From Streptomyces nojiriensis (GTDB taxonomy: Bacteria > Actinomycetota > Actinomycetes > Streptomycetales > Streptomycetaceae): a stretch of 64,000 nt of DNA. The notes under the pieces are model-generated. The model searched no databases, was not told the DNA's origin, and saw only the letters and a list, made by a program, of their open reading frames with translations. Where the stretch lies: assembly GCF_017639205.1 (NCBI RefSeq), contig NZ_CP071139.1:4222001-4286000 (forward strand), read 5' to 3'. Below, piece by piece: positions 57,251 to 64,000 of the stretch (position 1 is the first letter of the stretch; each line of letters starts with the position of its first letter). A program made the position numbers and the translations under genes.

Positions 57251-58894
57251 GTGAATGGTCCACTCATCGTCCAGAGCGACAAGACCCTCCTTCTCGAAGT
57301 CGACCACGAGCTCGCCGGAGCCGCCCGGCGTGCCATCGCCCCCTTCGCCGAGCTGGAGCGGGCCCCCGAGCACATCCACACCTACCGGATCACCCCGCTC
57401 GGCCTGTGGAACGCCCGGGCCGCCGGCCATGACGCCGAGCAGGTCGTCGACGCGCTCGTCGAGTACTCCCGCTACCCCGTCCCGCACGCGCTCCTCGTCG
57501 ACGTCGCCGAGACCATGGCGCGCTACGGCCGCCTGACCCTCTCCAAGCACCCCGTGCACGGACTGGTGCTGACCAGCACCGACCGGCCGGTGCTGGAGGA
57601 GATCCTGCGGTCCAAGAAGGTCGCCCCGCTCGTCGGTGCGCGGCTCGACGCCGACACGGTGGCCGTGCACCCCTCCGAGCGCGGGCAGATCAAGCAGACG
57701 CTCCTCAAGCTGGGCTGGCCCGCCGAGGACCTCGCCGGTTACGTGGACGGCGAGGCGCACCCGATCGAGCTGGCCGAGGACGGCTGGGCGCTGCGGCCGT
57801 ACCAGCAGCAGGCCGTCGAGGGCTTCTGGCACGGCGGCTCCGGTGTGGTCGTCCTGCCCTGCGGCGCCGGCAAGACGCTGGTCGGCGCCGGGGCCATGGC
57901 GATGGCCAAGGCGACGACGCTGATCCTTGTGACGAACACCGTCTCGGCCCGCCAGTGGAAGCACGAGCTGGTCAAGCGGACCTCGCTGACGGAGGACGAG
58001 ATCGGCGAGTACTCCGGCACCCGCAAGGAGATCCGGCCCGTCACCATCGCCACCTACCAGGTCCTGACGACGAAGCGGAAAGGCGTCTACCCGCACCTGG
58101 AGCTCTTCGACTCCCGGGACTGGGGCCTGATCGTCTACGACGAGGTGCACCTGCTGCCCGCGCCGGTCTTCAAGTTCACCGCCGATCTGCAGGCGCGGCG
58201 CCGGCTCGGCCTGACCGCGACGCTGGTGCGCGAGGACGGGCGGGAGTCGGACGTCTTCTCCCTCATCGGGCCGAAGCGGTTCGACGCCCCGTGGAAGGAG
58301 ATCGAGGCGCAGGGCTACATCGCGCCCGCCGACTGCGTGGAGGTCCGGGTCAATCTGACGGAGTCGGAGCGGCTCGCGTACGCGACGGCCGAGACGGAGG
58401 AGAAGTACCGCTTCTGCGCGACGACGGCGACGAAGCGCAAGGTCACCGAGGCGCTGGTGGCCAAGCACCGCGGTGAGCAGACCCTCGTCATCGGGCAGTA
58501 CATCGACCAGCTCGACGAGCTGGGCGAGCACCTGGACGCCCCCGTCATCAAGGGCGAGACCTCCAACGCGCAGCGCGAGAAGCTCTTCAACGCCTTCCGC
58601 GAGGGCGAGATCAGCGTGCTGGTCGTCTCGAAGGTCGCGAACTTCTCCATCGACCTGCCGGAGGCCACCGTCGCCATCCAGGTGTCGGGCACCTTCGGCT
58701 CCCGCCAGGAGGAGGCCCAGCGCCTGGGCCGCGTGCTGCGGCCGAAGGCGGACGGCCACGAGGCCCGGTTCTACTCGGTCGTCGCGCGCGACACGATCGA
58801 CCAGGACTTCGCGGCGCACCGCCAGCGGTTCCTCGCCGAGCAGGGGTACGCCTACCGGATCATGGACGCCGACGAGCTGCTGGCGAGCGACTGA
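57251..58894 (+). CDS. DNA repair helicase of the XPB family
   Basis: The 547-residue protein has the XPB N-terminal damage-recognition-like domain (about 1-170) and an SF2 helicase: PCGAGKT (Walker A, near residue 204), YDEVHLL (Walker B), TATLVREDG (motif III, RED-containing), and QRLGRVLRP (motif VI). It probably opens DNA at lesions 3' to 5'. The GTG at 57251 starts MNGPLIVQSDKTLLLEVDHE. Its 3' end overlaps the convergent membrane protein by 43 bp. The motor-less relative at 51311 lies 6 kb away. Confidence 0.93.
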   Translation: MNGPLIVQSDKTLLLEVDHELAGAARRAIAPFAELERAPEHIHTYRITPLGLWNARAAGHDAEQVVDALVEYSRYPVPHALLVDVAETMARYGRLTLSKHPVHGLVLTSTDRPVLEEILRSKKVAPLVGARLDADTVAVHPSERGQIKQTLLKLGWPAEDLAGYVDGEAHPIELAEDGWALRPYQQQAVEGFWHGGSGVVVLPCGAGKTLVGAGAMAMAKATTLILVTNTVSARQWKHELVKRTSLTEDEIGEYSGTRKEIRPVTIATYQVLTTKRKGVYPHLELFDSRDWGLIVYDEVHLLPAPVFKFTADLQARRRLGLTATLVREDGRESDVFSLIGPKRFDAPWKEIEAQGYIAPADCVEVRVNLTESERLAYATAETEEKYRFCATTATKRKVTEALVAKHRGEQTLVIGQYIDQLDELGEHLDAPVIKGETSNAQREKLFNAFREGEISVLVVSKVANFSIDLPEATVAIQVSGTFGSRQEEAQRLGRVLRPKADGHEARFYSVVARDTIDQDFAAHRQRFLAEQGYAYRIMDADELLASD

Positions 58895-59619
58895 CTCCGG
58901 CACGCGCGGGCGGTCAGGACGGCCAGTAAGGGCGCGCACCAGACCCACAGCGGCGGCCAGTCCAGTACGAGGGCCCGGGCCGCGTCGGCCAGGTGCCGGG
59001 TCCAGAACTCGGCGGAGGCCTCCGGCAGGACCAGCAGCCCGAGCAGGACGGTCCCGGCCGAGGCCGCCAGCGCGGTGAGCCCGGCGCGGACGCGGCGGGT
59101 CAGCAGGAGGTACGCGGCGATGGCCGCCGGGGCGAGGGTGATCCCGGCGGCCACGCCCAGCGCGAAGCCCTTGCCGAGCGCGGAGCGCGGCCGGCCGAGG
59201 TCCCACAGGACGAGGCAGGCGAGAGCCAGGTTGATCAGCCCGGCCAGCGGTGCCTGGAACAGCGGCTGCAGCCACAGCCCGGCGATGGTGGCGGCCAGCA
59301 CGGGCCCGGGCCGGGACCGCAGTCCCGCGAGGCGGCAGGACAGGGTGATCAGCAGGGCGAGCAGGCCGGCGTTGCCGAGGACGAGGACGGCCTTCAGCGC
59401 GCCGCTCGGCAGCCACGCGGCGGGGGTGAACAGGATCGCCGCGAACGGCGGATACGTGGCGGTCGGCCCCCACTCGGCGGCGGAGAACCCCTGGACGAGG
59501 GCGTCGGCCACCGGAATGCGCAGGGCGATGCAGAGAACGCCGAGCAGCAGCAGCGAGCCGGTCAGCAGCACACCGGCGAGAGACGACGGTGAGCGGCTGG
59601 GAACGGGACTCCGGGTCAC
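58852..59619 (-). CDS. Short GT87/DUF2029-like membrane protein
   Basis: The 255-residue protein has about seven hydrophobic segments and the TYPPFAAILFTP motif typical of GT87 polyprenyl-phosphate mannose-dependent transferases (DUF2029). Family members are usually about 400 residues, so the C-terminal half is shortened; after PEASAEFWTRHLADAAR it jumps to a single final helix. Possibly a degenerate paralogue. GTG at 59619. It overlaps the XPB 3' end on the opposite strand. Confidence 0.65.
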   Translation of the reverse strand: MTRSPVPSRSPSSLAGVLLTGSLLLLGVLCIALRIPVADALVQGFSAAEWGPTATYPPFAAILFTPAAWLPSGALKAVLVLGNAGLLALLITLSCRLAGLRSRPGPVLAATIAGLWLQPLFQAPLAGLINLALACLVLWDLGRPRSALGKGFALGVAAGITLAPAAIAAYLLLTRRVRAGLTALAASAGTVLLGLLVLPEASAEFWTRHLADAARALVLDWPPLWVWCAPLLAVLTARACRSQSLASSSSASMIR

Positions 59620-59666
59620 CCGCGTGACCCTAGTGGATCAGTGCGGGTGCTGGGCGGGGCTCGAGG

Positions 59667-59846
59667 TCAGTGGCGTATGACGCCCGCGTCCTCGGCGTAT
59701 TCACCGAGCACGACGACGCTGACGGCGGTCGCCGCGAAGATCTTGACGGCGCGCAGCATGCCGCCGAGGCCGCCCTGCGGAAGGGAGTCGGAGTCGGCGC
59801 CGCTAGGACGGCTGCCCTGGATCGAGGTGAAGGTTGCGGGGCTCAT
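59667..59846 (-). CDS. Small protein with one hydrophobic helix
   Basis: From the ATG at 59846 the 59-residue product has a Ser/Gly-rich start and the segment MLRAVKIFAATAVSVVVLGE, then a short acidic-basic end. No family recognised. The codon use fits the genome and there is little competing signal. It is the only gene candidate in the 444-bp space 59620-60063; the rest of that space shows no feature I can name. Confidence 0.45.
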   Translation of the reverse strand: MSPATFTSIQGSRPSGADSDSLPQGGLGGMLRAVKIFAATAVSVVVLGEYAEDAGVIRH

Positions 59847-60063
59847 GCATCCATGGTGCGTTTTCGCGCCGTCGCGCACATCGCTCCCGGGAGGGAACCT
59901 CACGGCCCCCCGGGTCCTCCTCCCGTCGCATGCGTACCCCTAGGGGTGGATACCAAGGTCTGACACTCCCGGGTACGACACCCGTCCGGATGCACGGGTG
60001 CCGGTCGGGACGGACCCTGGGAAGGTCCGCGGTGCCGCCGACCACCCCATGGGAGTGATCCGC

Positions 60064-60687
60064 ATGACCCACCGTTCCCGGACGCGGCGCCTCGCGCTGC
60101 TCTCCGCATCGACAGCCCTGGTCACAGGCGGGCTGCTGCCCTCCGCCACCGCGTTCGCCGCCCCGGCACCCGTCGCCGCGGCCGCTGCCGCCCCCACGCC
60201 CGCACCACCGACCACCCCGCCCGCCCAGGGCGCGGTGAAGACCACCGATCCCCCCAGCGGCATCACGGCCGAGCTGCCCGGAAAGGCCAAGGTCCGCATG
60301 GGCGCCATCCCCATGGAGAGCGGATCGGTCGACGCCCGCGTGTACGGGGTGGAGACCCCGGCCGGAGCCACCGGCTTCGCCGTCTACGACATGCCGGGCG
60401 ACCAAATGCCGCTGGAGGACGCCCTCAAGGGCTTCGTCGACGCGTACGGCCTGACCGGCGGCGGGACCCTGACCAGTGACAACGTCCGCAAGACGACGGT
60501 GGACGGCCGCCCGGCCCTCGACGCGAGCCTCTCCGGCGAGGACGCCGACGGGGCCGCGGTCGGCTCCATCCGCTTCATCTCCGACGACGACCATCTCGTC
60601 ATGGCCCTGACCTACGGTCCCGAGAAGAACGAGAAGGACCTGAAGGCGATGCACCAGCAGCTCCTCACCTCTCTCCGGATCCCCTGA
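60064..60687 (+). CDS. Secreted protein with Pro/Ala-rich N-terminal linker
   Basis: The 207-residue protein has a signal peptide (about 1-33, ending AFAAP), a Pro/Ala/Thr linker (34-60) and a globular part (VDARVYGVETPAGATGFAVY, DGRPALDASLSGED). The globular part resembles small secreted proteins that monitor or bind ligands; no enzyme motif is seen. The ATG at 60064 has GGGAG eight bases upstream. Extracellular. Confidence 0.8.
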   Translation: MTHRSRTRRLALLSASTALVTGGLLPSATAFAAPAPVAAAAAAPTPAPPTTPPAQGAVKTTDPPSGITAELPGKAKVRMGAIPMESGSVDARVYGVETPAGATGFAVYDMPGDQMPLEDALKGFVDAYGLTGGGTLTSDNVRKTTVDGRPALDASLSGEDADGAAVGSIRFISDDDHLVMALTYGPEKNEKDLKAMHQQLLTSLRIP

Positions 60688-60845
60688 CCGCCTGATCCCC
60701 GCACCCGATATTCGTTCGCGCCGCACCGCCCCGGTGGCTAGAATCTCCGCTCTTGCCGCCTCCCGCCGCCTCATCGGGGAGAGCCGCCCTCCGGCCGGAA
60801 ACCGGCGGGCCATCTGTTCCGCATCCAGCAGCTGGAGGCAGTTCC

Positions 60846-62939
60846 GTGCCCGCGCACGCCCCCGAGACCACGCACGACGACCCGACCGCGAACCCGACCG
60901 CGCCCGGCGACCCGCTGGGCCGCGAGCGGGCCCACCTCGCCGCCTCGCGCTCCGCCCTGCGCGCCATGCGCGAGGACGTCGAGTCCCTCGACATCCGTGA
61001 CGTCACCGCGAACTGGGTCAACGCGGTCGTCCTCCAGGCCCAGATCGACGACCGCATCAAAGCCCTCGCCGACCTCGCCCACACCCCGCTGTTCTTCGGC
61101 CGCCTCAACTACCTGCACGCCCCCGGCGCGGAGCTCGCCGAGGGCGCGGAGGGCGAGCAGTTCTACATCGGCCGCCGCCACGTCCACGACGCCGACGGCG
61201 ACCCGATGGTCATCGACTGGCGCGCGCCCGTCTCCCAGCCGTTCTACCGGGCCTCCAAGACCGACCCGCAGGACATCGCGCTGCGCAGGCGCTTCGGGTA
61301 CACCGGCGGCGAGCTCACGGCGTACGAGGACGAGCACCTGTCCGACCCCGGCGAGGCGGCCGCCGTCAGCAAGCTGCTCCAGCAGGAGATCGAGCGCCCG
61401 CGCGTCGGCCCGATGCGGGACATCGTCGCCACGATCCAGCCCGAGCAGGACAAACTCGTCCGCTCCGGCCTGGCCGGTTCCGTCTGCGTGCAGGGCGGCC
61501 CCGGCACCGGGAAGACCGCCGTCGGCCTGCACCGGGTCGCGTACCTGCTCTACGCGCACCGCGACCGCCTCGCCCGCACGGGCACGCTCGTCATCGGGCC
61601 GAACCGTTCCTTCCTGCACTACATCGAGCAGGTCCTGCCGGCCCTGGGCGAGCTGGAGGTCAAGCAGGCCACCGTCGACGACCTGGTCGCCCGCCCCGGC
61701 CTGGAGGTACGCGGCACGGACGCCGCCGAAACCGCCGTGGTCAAGGGCGACGCCCGGATGGCGGAGGTACTGGGCCGCGCCGTCCGCTCGCACGTCACGC
61801 GCCCCACGGAGCCGCTGATGGTGGTCCGCGGCTCGCGCCGCTGGCGGGTGCCCGCGTACGAGCTGGAGGAGATGGTCGAGGAGCTGCAGAAGCGCGACAT
61901 CCGCTACGGCGCGGCCCGGGAGGCCCTGCCGCAGCGCATCGCGCACGCGGTGCTCGTACGGATGGAGCAGGCGGGCGAGGCCCCGGACGACCGGGTGCAG
62001 GACGCGGTGGCCCGCAACGCGGCGGTGAAGGCGGCGGTCAAGGAGATCTGGCCGGCCGTCGAACCGGCGAAGCTGGTCCTGCGCCTGCTGTCCGACCCCG
62101 AGTTCCTCGCCCTGCACGCGGCGGACTTGCTCACCGAGGACGAGCAGAAGCTCCTGCTGTGGCCGAAGCCGTTCCGCAGCGTGAAGTCGGCGAAGTGGTC
62201 GGCGGCGGACCTGGTCCTGATCGACGAGACGGCCGACCTGGTGGAGCGGACGCATTCGCTCGGCCATGTCGTCCTCGACGAGGCCCAGGACCTGTCGCCG
62301 ATGCAGTACCGGGCGGTGGGACGGCGCTGCACCACGGGCTCGGCGACGGTCCTCGGCGACCTCGCGCAGGGCACCACGCCGTGGGCCACGCGCAGCTGGG
62401 ACGAGGCCCTCGCGCACCTGGGCAAGCCGCAGGCGGTGGTGGAGGAGCTGACGGCGGGCTTCCGCGTGCCGCGCGAGGTGATCGCCTACGCCTCCCGGCT
62501 GCTGCCGTCGATCTCCCCGGGCCTGGCGCCGGTCTCCTCCGTCCGCGAGACGCCGGGATCGCTGCGGATCGAGGAGACCTCGGACCTCACCGCGGCGGTG
62601 GTGGCGTCCTGCCGCGACTCTTTGGCGCACGAGGGCTCGATCGGCCTGATCGCGGCGGACGCGCGGATCCCGGTGCTGGCCGAGGCGCTGGCGGAGGCGG
62701 GGCTGCCGTACCTGTCTCCCGGCGAGGAGACCACCGCCGAGTCGCGGCTGACCCTCGTCCCGGCGTCGCTGGCGAAGGGTCTGGAGTACGACTACGTGGT
62801 CCTGGACGAGCCCGCGGCGATCGTGGACGGCGAGCCGGACGAGCGGACGGGGCTGCGCCGCCTGTACGTCTGCCTCACCCGCGCGGTCTCGGGCCTGACG
62901 GCCCTCCACGCGGCCCCGCTCCCGGCCGCCCTGACCTGA
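60846..62939 (+). CDS. HelD-like RNA polymerase-associated helicase-family ATPase
   Basis: The 697-residue UvrD/Rep-like ATPase has an N-terminal coiled region (about 25-110), an inserted domain before GGPGTGKTAVGLHR (Walker A), VVLDEAQDLSPMQYRAV (Walker B), and ESRLTLVPASLAKGLEYD plus RRLYVCLTRA (motifs V-VI). HelD-type proteins clear stalled RNA polymerase. The related HelR confers rifamycin tolerance, but this protein is closer to general HelD, and I saw no rifamycin-associated element upstream. GTG at 60846 has GGAGG seven bases upstream. Confidence 0.88.
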   Translation: MPAHAPETTHDDPTANPTAPGDPLGRERAHLAASRSALRAMREDVESLDIRDVTANWVNAVVLQAQIDDRIKALADLAHTPLFFGRLNYLHAPGAELAEGAEGEQFYIGRRHVHDADGDPMVIDWRAPVSQPFYRASKTDPQDIALRRRFGYTGGELTAYEDEHLSDPGEAAAVSKLLQQEIERPRVGPMRDIVATIQPEQDKLVRSGLAGSVCVQGGPGTGKTAVGLHRVAYLLYAHRDRLARTGTLVIGPNRSFLHYIEQVLPALGELEVKQATVDDLVARPGLEVRGTDAAETAVVKGDARMAEVLGRAVRSHVTRPTEPLMVVRGSRRWRVPAYELEEMVEELQKRDIRYGAAREALPQRIAHAVLVRMEQAGEAPDDRVQDAVARNAAVKAAVKEIWPAVEPAKLVLRLLSDPEFLALHAADLLTEDEQKLLLWPKPFRSVKSAKWSAADLVLIDETADLVERTHSLGHVVLDEAQDLSPMQYRAVGRRCTTGSATVLGDLAQGTTPWATRSWDEALAHLGKPQAVVEELTAGFRVPREVIAYASRLLPSISPGLAPVSSVRETPGSLRIEETSDLTAAVVASCRDSLAHEGSIGLIAADARIPVLAEALAEAGLPYLSPGEETTAESRLTLVPASLAKGLEYDYVVLDEPAAIVDGEPDERTGLRRLYVCLTRAVSGLTALHAAPLPAALT

Positions 62940-62956
62940 CCTGCGGCCCGCCCTCC

Positions 62957-63052
62957 TGGGGCTCCGCCCCGGACCCCGCGCCTCAAACGCCGGCGAGGCT
63001 AAATCGAGCCTCGCCGGCGTTTGAGGCGCGGGGGTCCGGGGGCGGAGCCCCC
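62957..63052. repeat. AFEARG-type palindrome acting as a terminator
   Basis: A long stem of about 45 bp with small asymmetries: CCGCGCCTCAAACGCCGGCG and GAGGCT on the left, AGCCTCGCCGGCGTTTGAGG on the right, loop AAATCG (63001-63006). It fills the space between the convergent HelD-like and cutC genes and is the most regular copy of the family in the window. Confidence 0.88.
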
Positions 63053-63053
63053 G

Positions 63054-63740
63054 TCAGGACAGGGCGGTGCGCCAGTCCGCGACGGCGGCCGCCGAGACCG
63101 GACCGCCCCACCCGGAGGGACGCGCCGCGCCGCCGATGTGGAAGGCGTCGATCCCGCCCGCGCGCAGCACGGGCAGGTGCGCGAGCGCCAGCCCGCCGCC
63201 CACCAGGATCCGCGCCCCGTACCCCGGCTCACCACGCCGCGCCGCCTCCGCCAGCAGCACCGGCACCCCGGCCTCCACCCCCGCGGCCGAGCCCGCCGTG
63301 AGGTACGTGTCCAGCCCCGGCGCATCGGCCAGCGCCTTGCGCAGCTGGTCCCGGTCCGCCGCGCGGTCGATGGCCCGGTGGAAGGTCCAGCGGCAGCCGT
63401 CCAGCTCCGCGACGACCGCCTCGACCGCGGCCAGGTCGGGGGCGCCGTCGGCGTCCAGGAAGCCGAGGACGAACTCCTGCGCGCCCTCCGCCCGCAGTTC
63501 CCGTGCCGCCCGGGCCAAGGCGGAGACGTCGCCGGCCGCGAAACCGTCCGTCTTGCGGAGCATCACGCGCAGCGGGATGTCGACCGCCGCCCTGATCGCC
63601 GCGAAGGTCTCGCGCGGCGGGGTGAGCCCGTCGGCGGCCATGTCGGTGACCAGTTCGAGTCGGTCCGCCCCACCGGCCTGGGCCGCGACCGCGTCCTCCA
63701 CGTCGAGGGCGATCACCTCCAGGAGCGCACGGTTGCTCAT
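63054..63740 (-). CDS. cutC: CutC-family protein
   Basis: The 228-residue TIM-barrel protein has the CutC motifs GGADRLELVTDMAADGLTPP, MLRKTDGFAAGD (the R-x-R region), FVLGFLDADGAPD, TFHRAIDRAADRDQ and VGGGLAL. It is named for copper homeostasis, but a deoxyribose or sugar-phosphate aldolase-like role is also argued. The ATG at 63740 has a GAAGGA-type site upstream. A DasR-like site lies in its promoter. Confidence 0.92.
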   Translation of the reverse strand: MSNRALLEVIALDVEDAVAAQAGGADRLELVTDMAADGLTPPRETFAAIRAAVDIPLRVMLRKTDGFAAGDVSALARAARELRAEGAQEFVLGFLDADGAPDLAAVEAVVAELDGCRWTFHRAIDRAADRDQLRKALADAPGLDTYLTAGSAAGVEAGVPVLLAEAARRGEPGYGARILVGGGLALAHLPVLRAGGIDAFHIGGAARPSGWGGPVSAAAVADWRTALS

Positions 63741-63787
63741 TCGATCCCATCCTTCTTCGGAAAGCTCGGGGAAACTCAGGAAAACCC

Positions 63788-63804
63788 ACTAGAGGTCTAG
63801 TCCA
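63788..63804. promoter_or_regulatory. GntR/DasR-like site in the cutC promoter
   Basis: ACTAGAGGTCTAGT (63788-63801) is a perfect 14-bp palindrome. On the minus strand TGGACTAGACCT (63804-63793) matches the DasR consensus TGGTCTAGACCA in 10 of 12 bases. It lies about 50 bp upstream of the cutC ATG. It could bind DasR or another GntR/HutC regulator. Confidence 0.5.
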
Positions 63805-63869
63805 ATATTCAGAATACGGGCCTCCGCCCGCCCTTCACCAGCACAATCTCGCCACCCCACAATGTGCCC

Positions 63870-64000
63870 ATGGACACAGGCACCCAGAGCAGCGACACCC
63901 ACCCGGACACCGCCGACCTGCGGGCCCGCTGGCAGGCGACCGTCACCGCCGCCGGCGCCCCCGCCGACCGCGATCCCGCGCCCTACGCCGACCGCCTCCT
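63870..64000 (+). CDS. Start of a probable HD-domain phosphohydrolase-like protein
   Basis: The ATG at 63870 opens a frame that runs off the window after 43 codons. DLRARWQATVTAAGAPADRD and PAPYADRLL resemble the N-terminus of the predicted metal-dependent HD superfamily (COG4339 type), whose HD motifs would lie beyond the edge. It is divergent from cutC. Confidence 0.5.
   Translation, partial: MDTGTQSSDTHPDTADLRARWQATVTAAGAPADRDPAPYADRL

Noticed and set aside
60688..60845. Rifamycin-associated element upstream of the HelD-like gene
   Set aside because: No GGGGCTT-N-AAGGCCC-type dyad is present, so a HelR assignment was not made.
1..64000. tRNA, rRNA, CRISPR arrays, intact transposases or integrase attachment sites
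   Set aside because: None could be recognised on either strand; the only mobile-element trace is the IscB remnant and the small palindromic repeats.

Overview
The window is very GC-rich chromosomal DNA from an actinomycete, almost certainly a Streptomyces. The evidence is strong third-position GC bias, frequent GTG starts with GGAGG-type ribosome sites, 4-bp ATGA/GTGA gene overlaps, and a gene set (dmdR1, UPF0309, pdxH, serC, futalosine-pathway mqnB/mqnD, DUF3027, XPB helicase) whose order, from memory, follows the central core of the S. coelicolor chromosome. No rRNA, tRNA, CRISPR array or intact transposase was seen. The region is core chromosome with small insertions and many short palindromic repeats.

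Layout. 0-4.4 kb: end of a membrane protein, a small membrane protein, an alpha/beta hydrolase, the iron regulator dmdR1 (with a near full-length antisense ORF like the adm gene reported in S. coelicolor) and a divergent SIS-domain gene with a DasR-type site between them. 4.4-7.4 kb: a PAS-PAS-GAF protein, then an insertion holding a decayed IscB nuclease gene behind a structured leader that could be an omega RNA, and a short orphan transcription unit with a 15-nt perfect match to the 16S anti-Shine-Dalgarno tail. 7.4-9.5 kb: pdxH and a citrate synthase. 9.5-18.8 kb: a leftward, tightly coupled catabolic operon (TIGR03084 protein, AtuA-like protein, acyl-CoA carboxylase beta and alpha subunits, acyl-CoA dehydrogenase, enoyl-CoA hydratase, TetR) resembling the Liu/Atu branched acyl-CoA or acyclic terpene pathways. 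A 570-bp repeat-filled gap interrupts it where S. coelicolor, as I recall, has a CoA ligase.

19-26 kb: CocE-type hydrolase, DUF1801 and EamA genes, a fused FAD/Fe-S oxidoreductase, and serC. 26-36 kb: a giant GHKL-ATPase protein, an acyltransferase, a CtpE-like P-type ATPase, DUF2530 and a purine permease. 36-44.5 kb: MarR plus MFS pair, thpR, an aldo/keto reductase, an SGNH hydrolase, a secreted beta-propeller-like protein, flotillin plus NfeD-like protein, and DUF3027. 44.8-51.2 kb: MFS, a lipoprotein, the menaquinone genes mqnB-mqnD, a cold-shock protein, a HAD phosphatase and a HAAS-type membrane protein. 51.3-64 kb: a motor-less XPB-like/WYL protein, DoxX, a peroxiredoxin/acetyltransferase pair divergent from a TetR gene, the true XPB helicase, a HelD-type RNA polymerase factor, cutC and the start of a probable HD-domain gene.

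Two repeat families stand out. One is a palindrome whose arm reads in one frame as AFEARGSGGGAP. It lies between many genes and has been absorbed in frame into two of them. The other is a roughly 72-nt unit ending in GAGCCGAGGAGAC, present as an inverted pair of about 240 bp at 10.98-11.22 kb and as a single copy near 33.5 kb.
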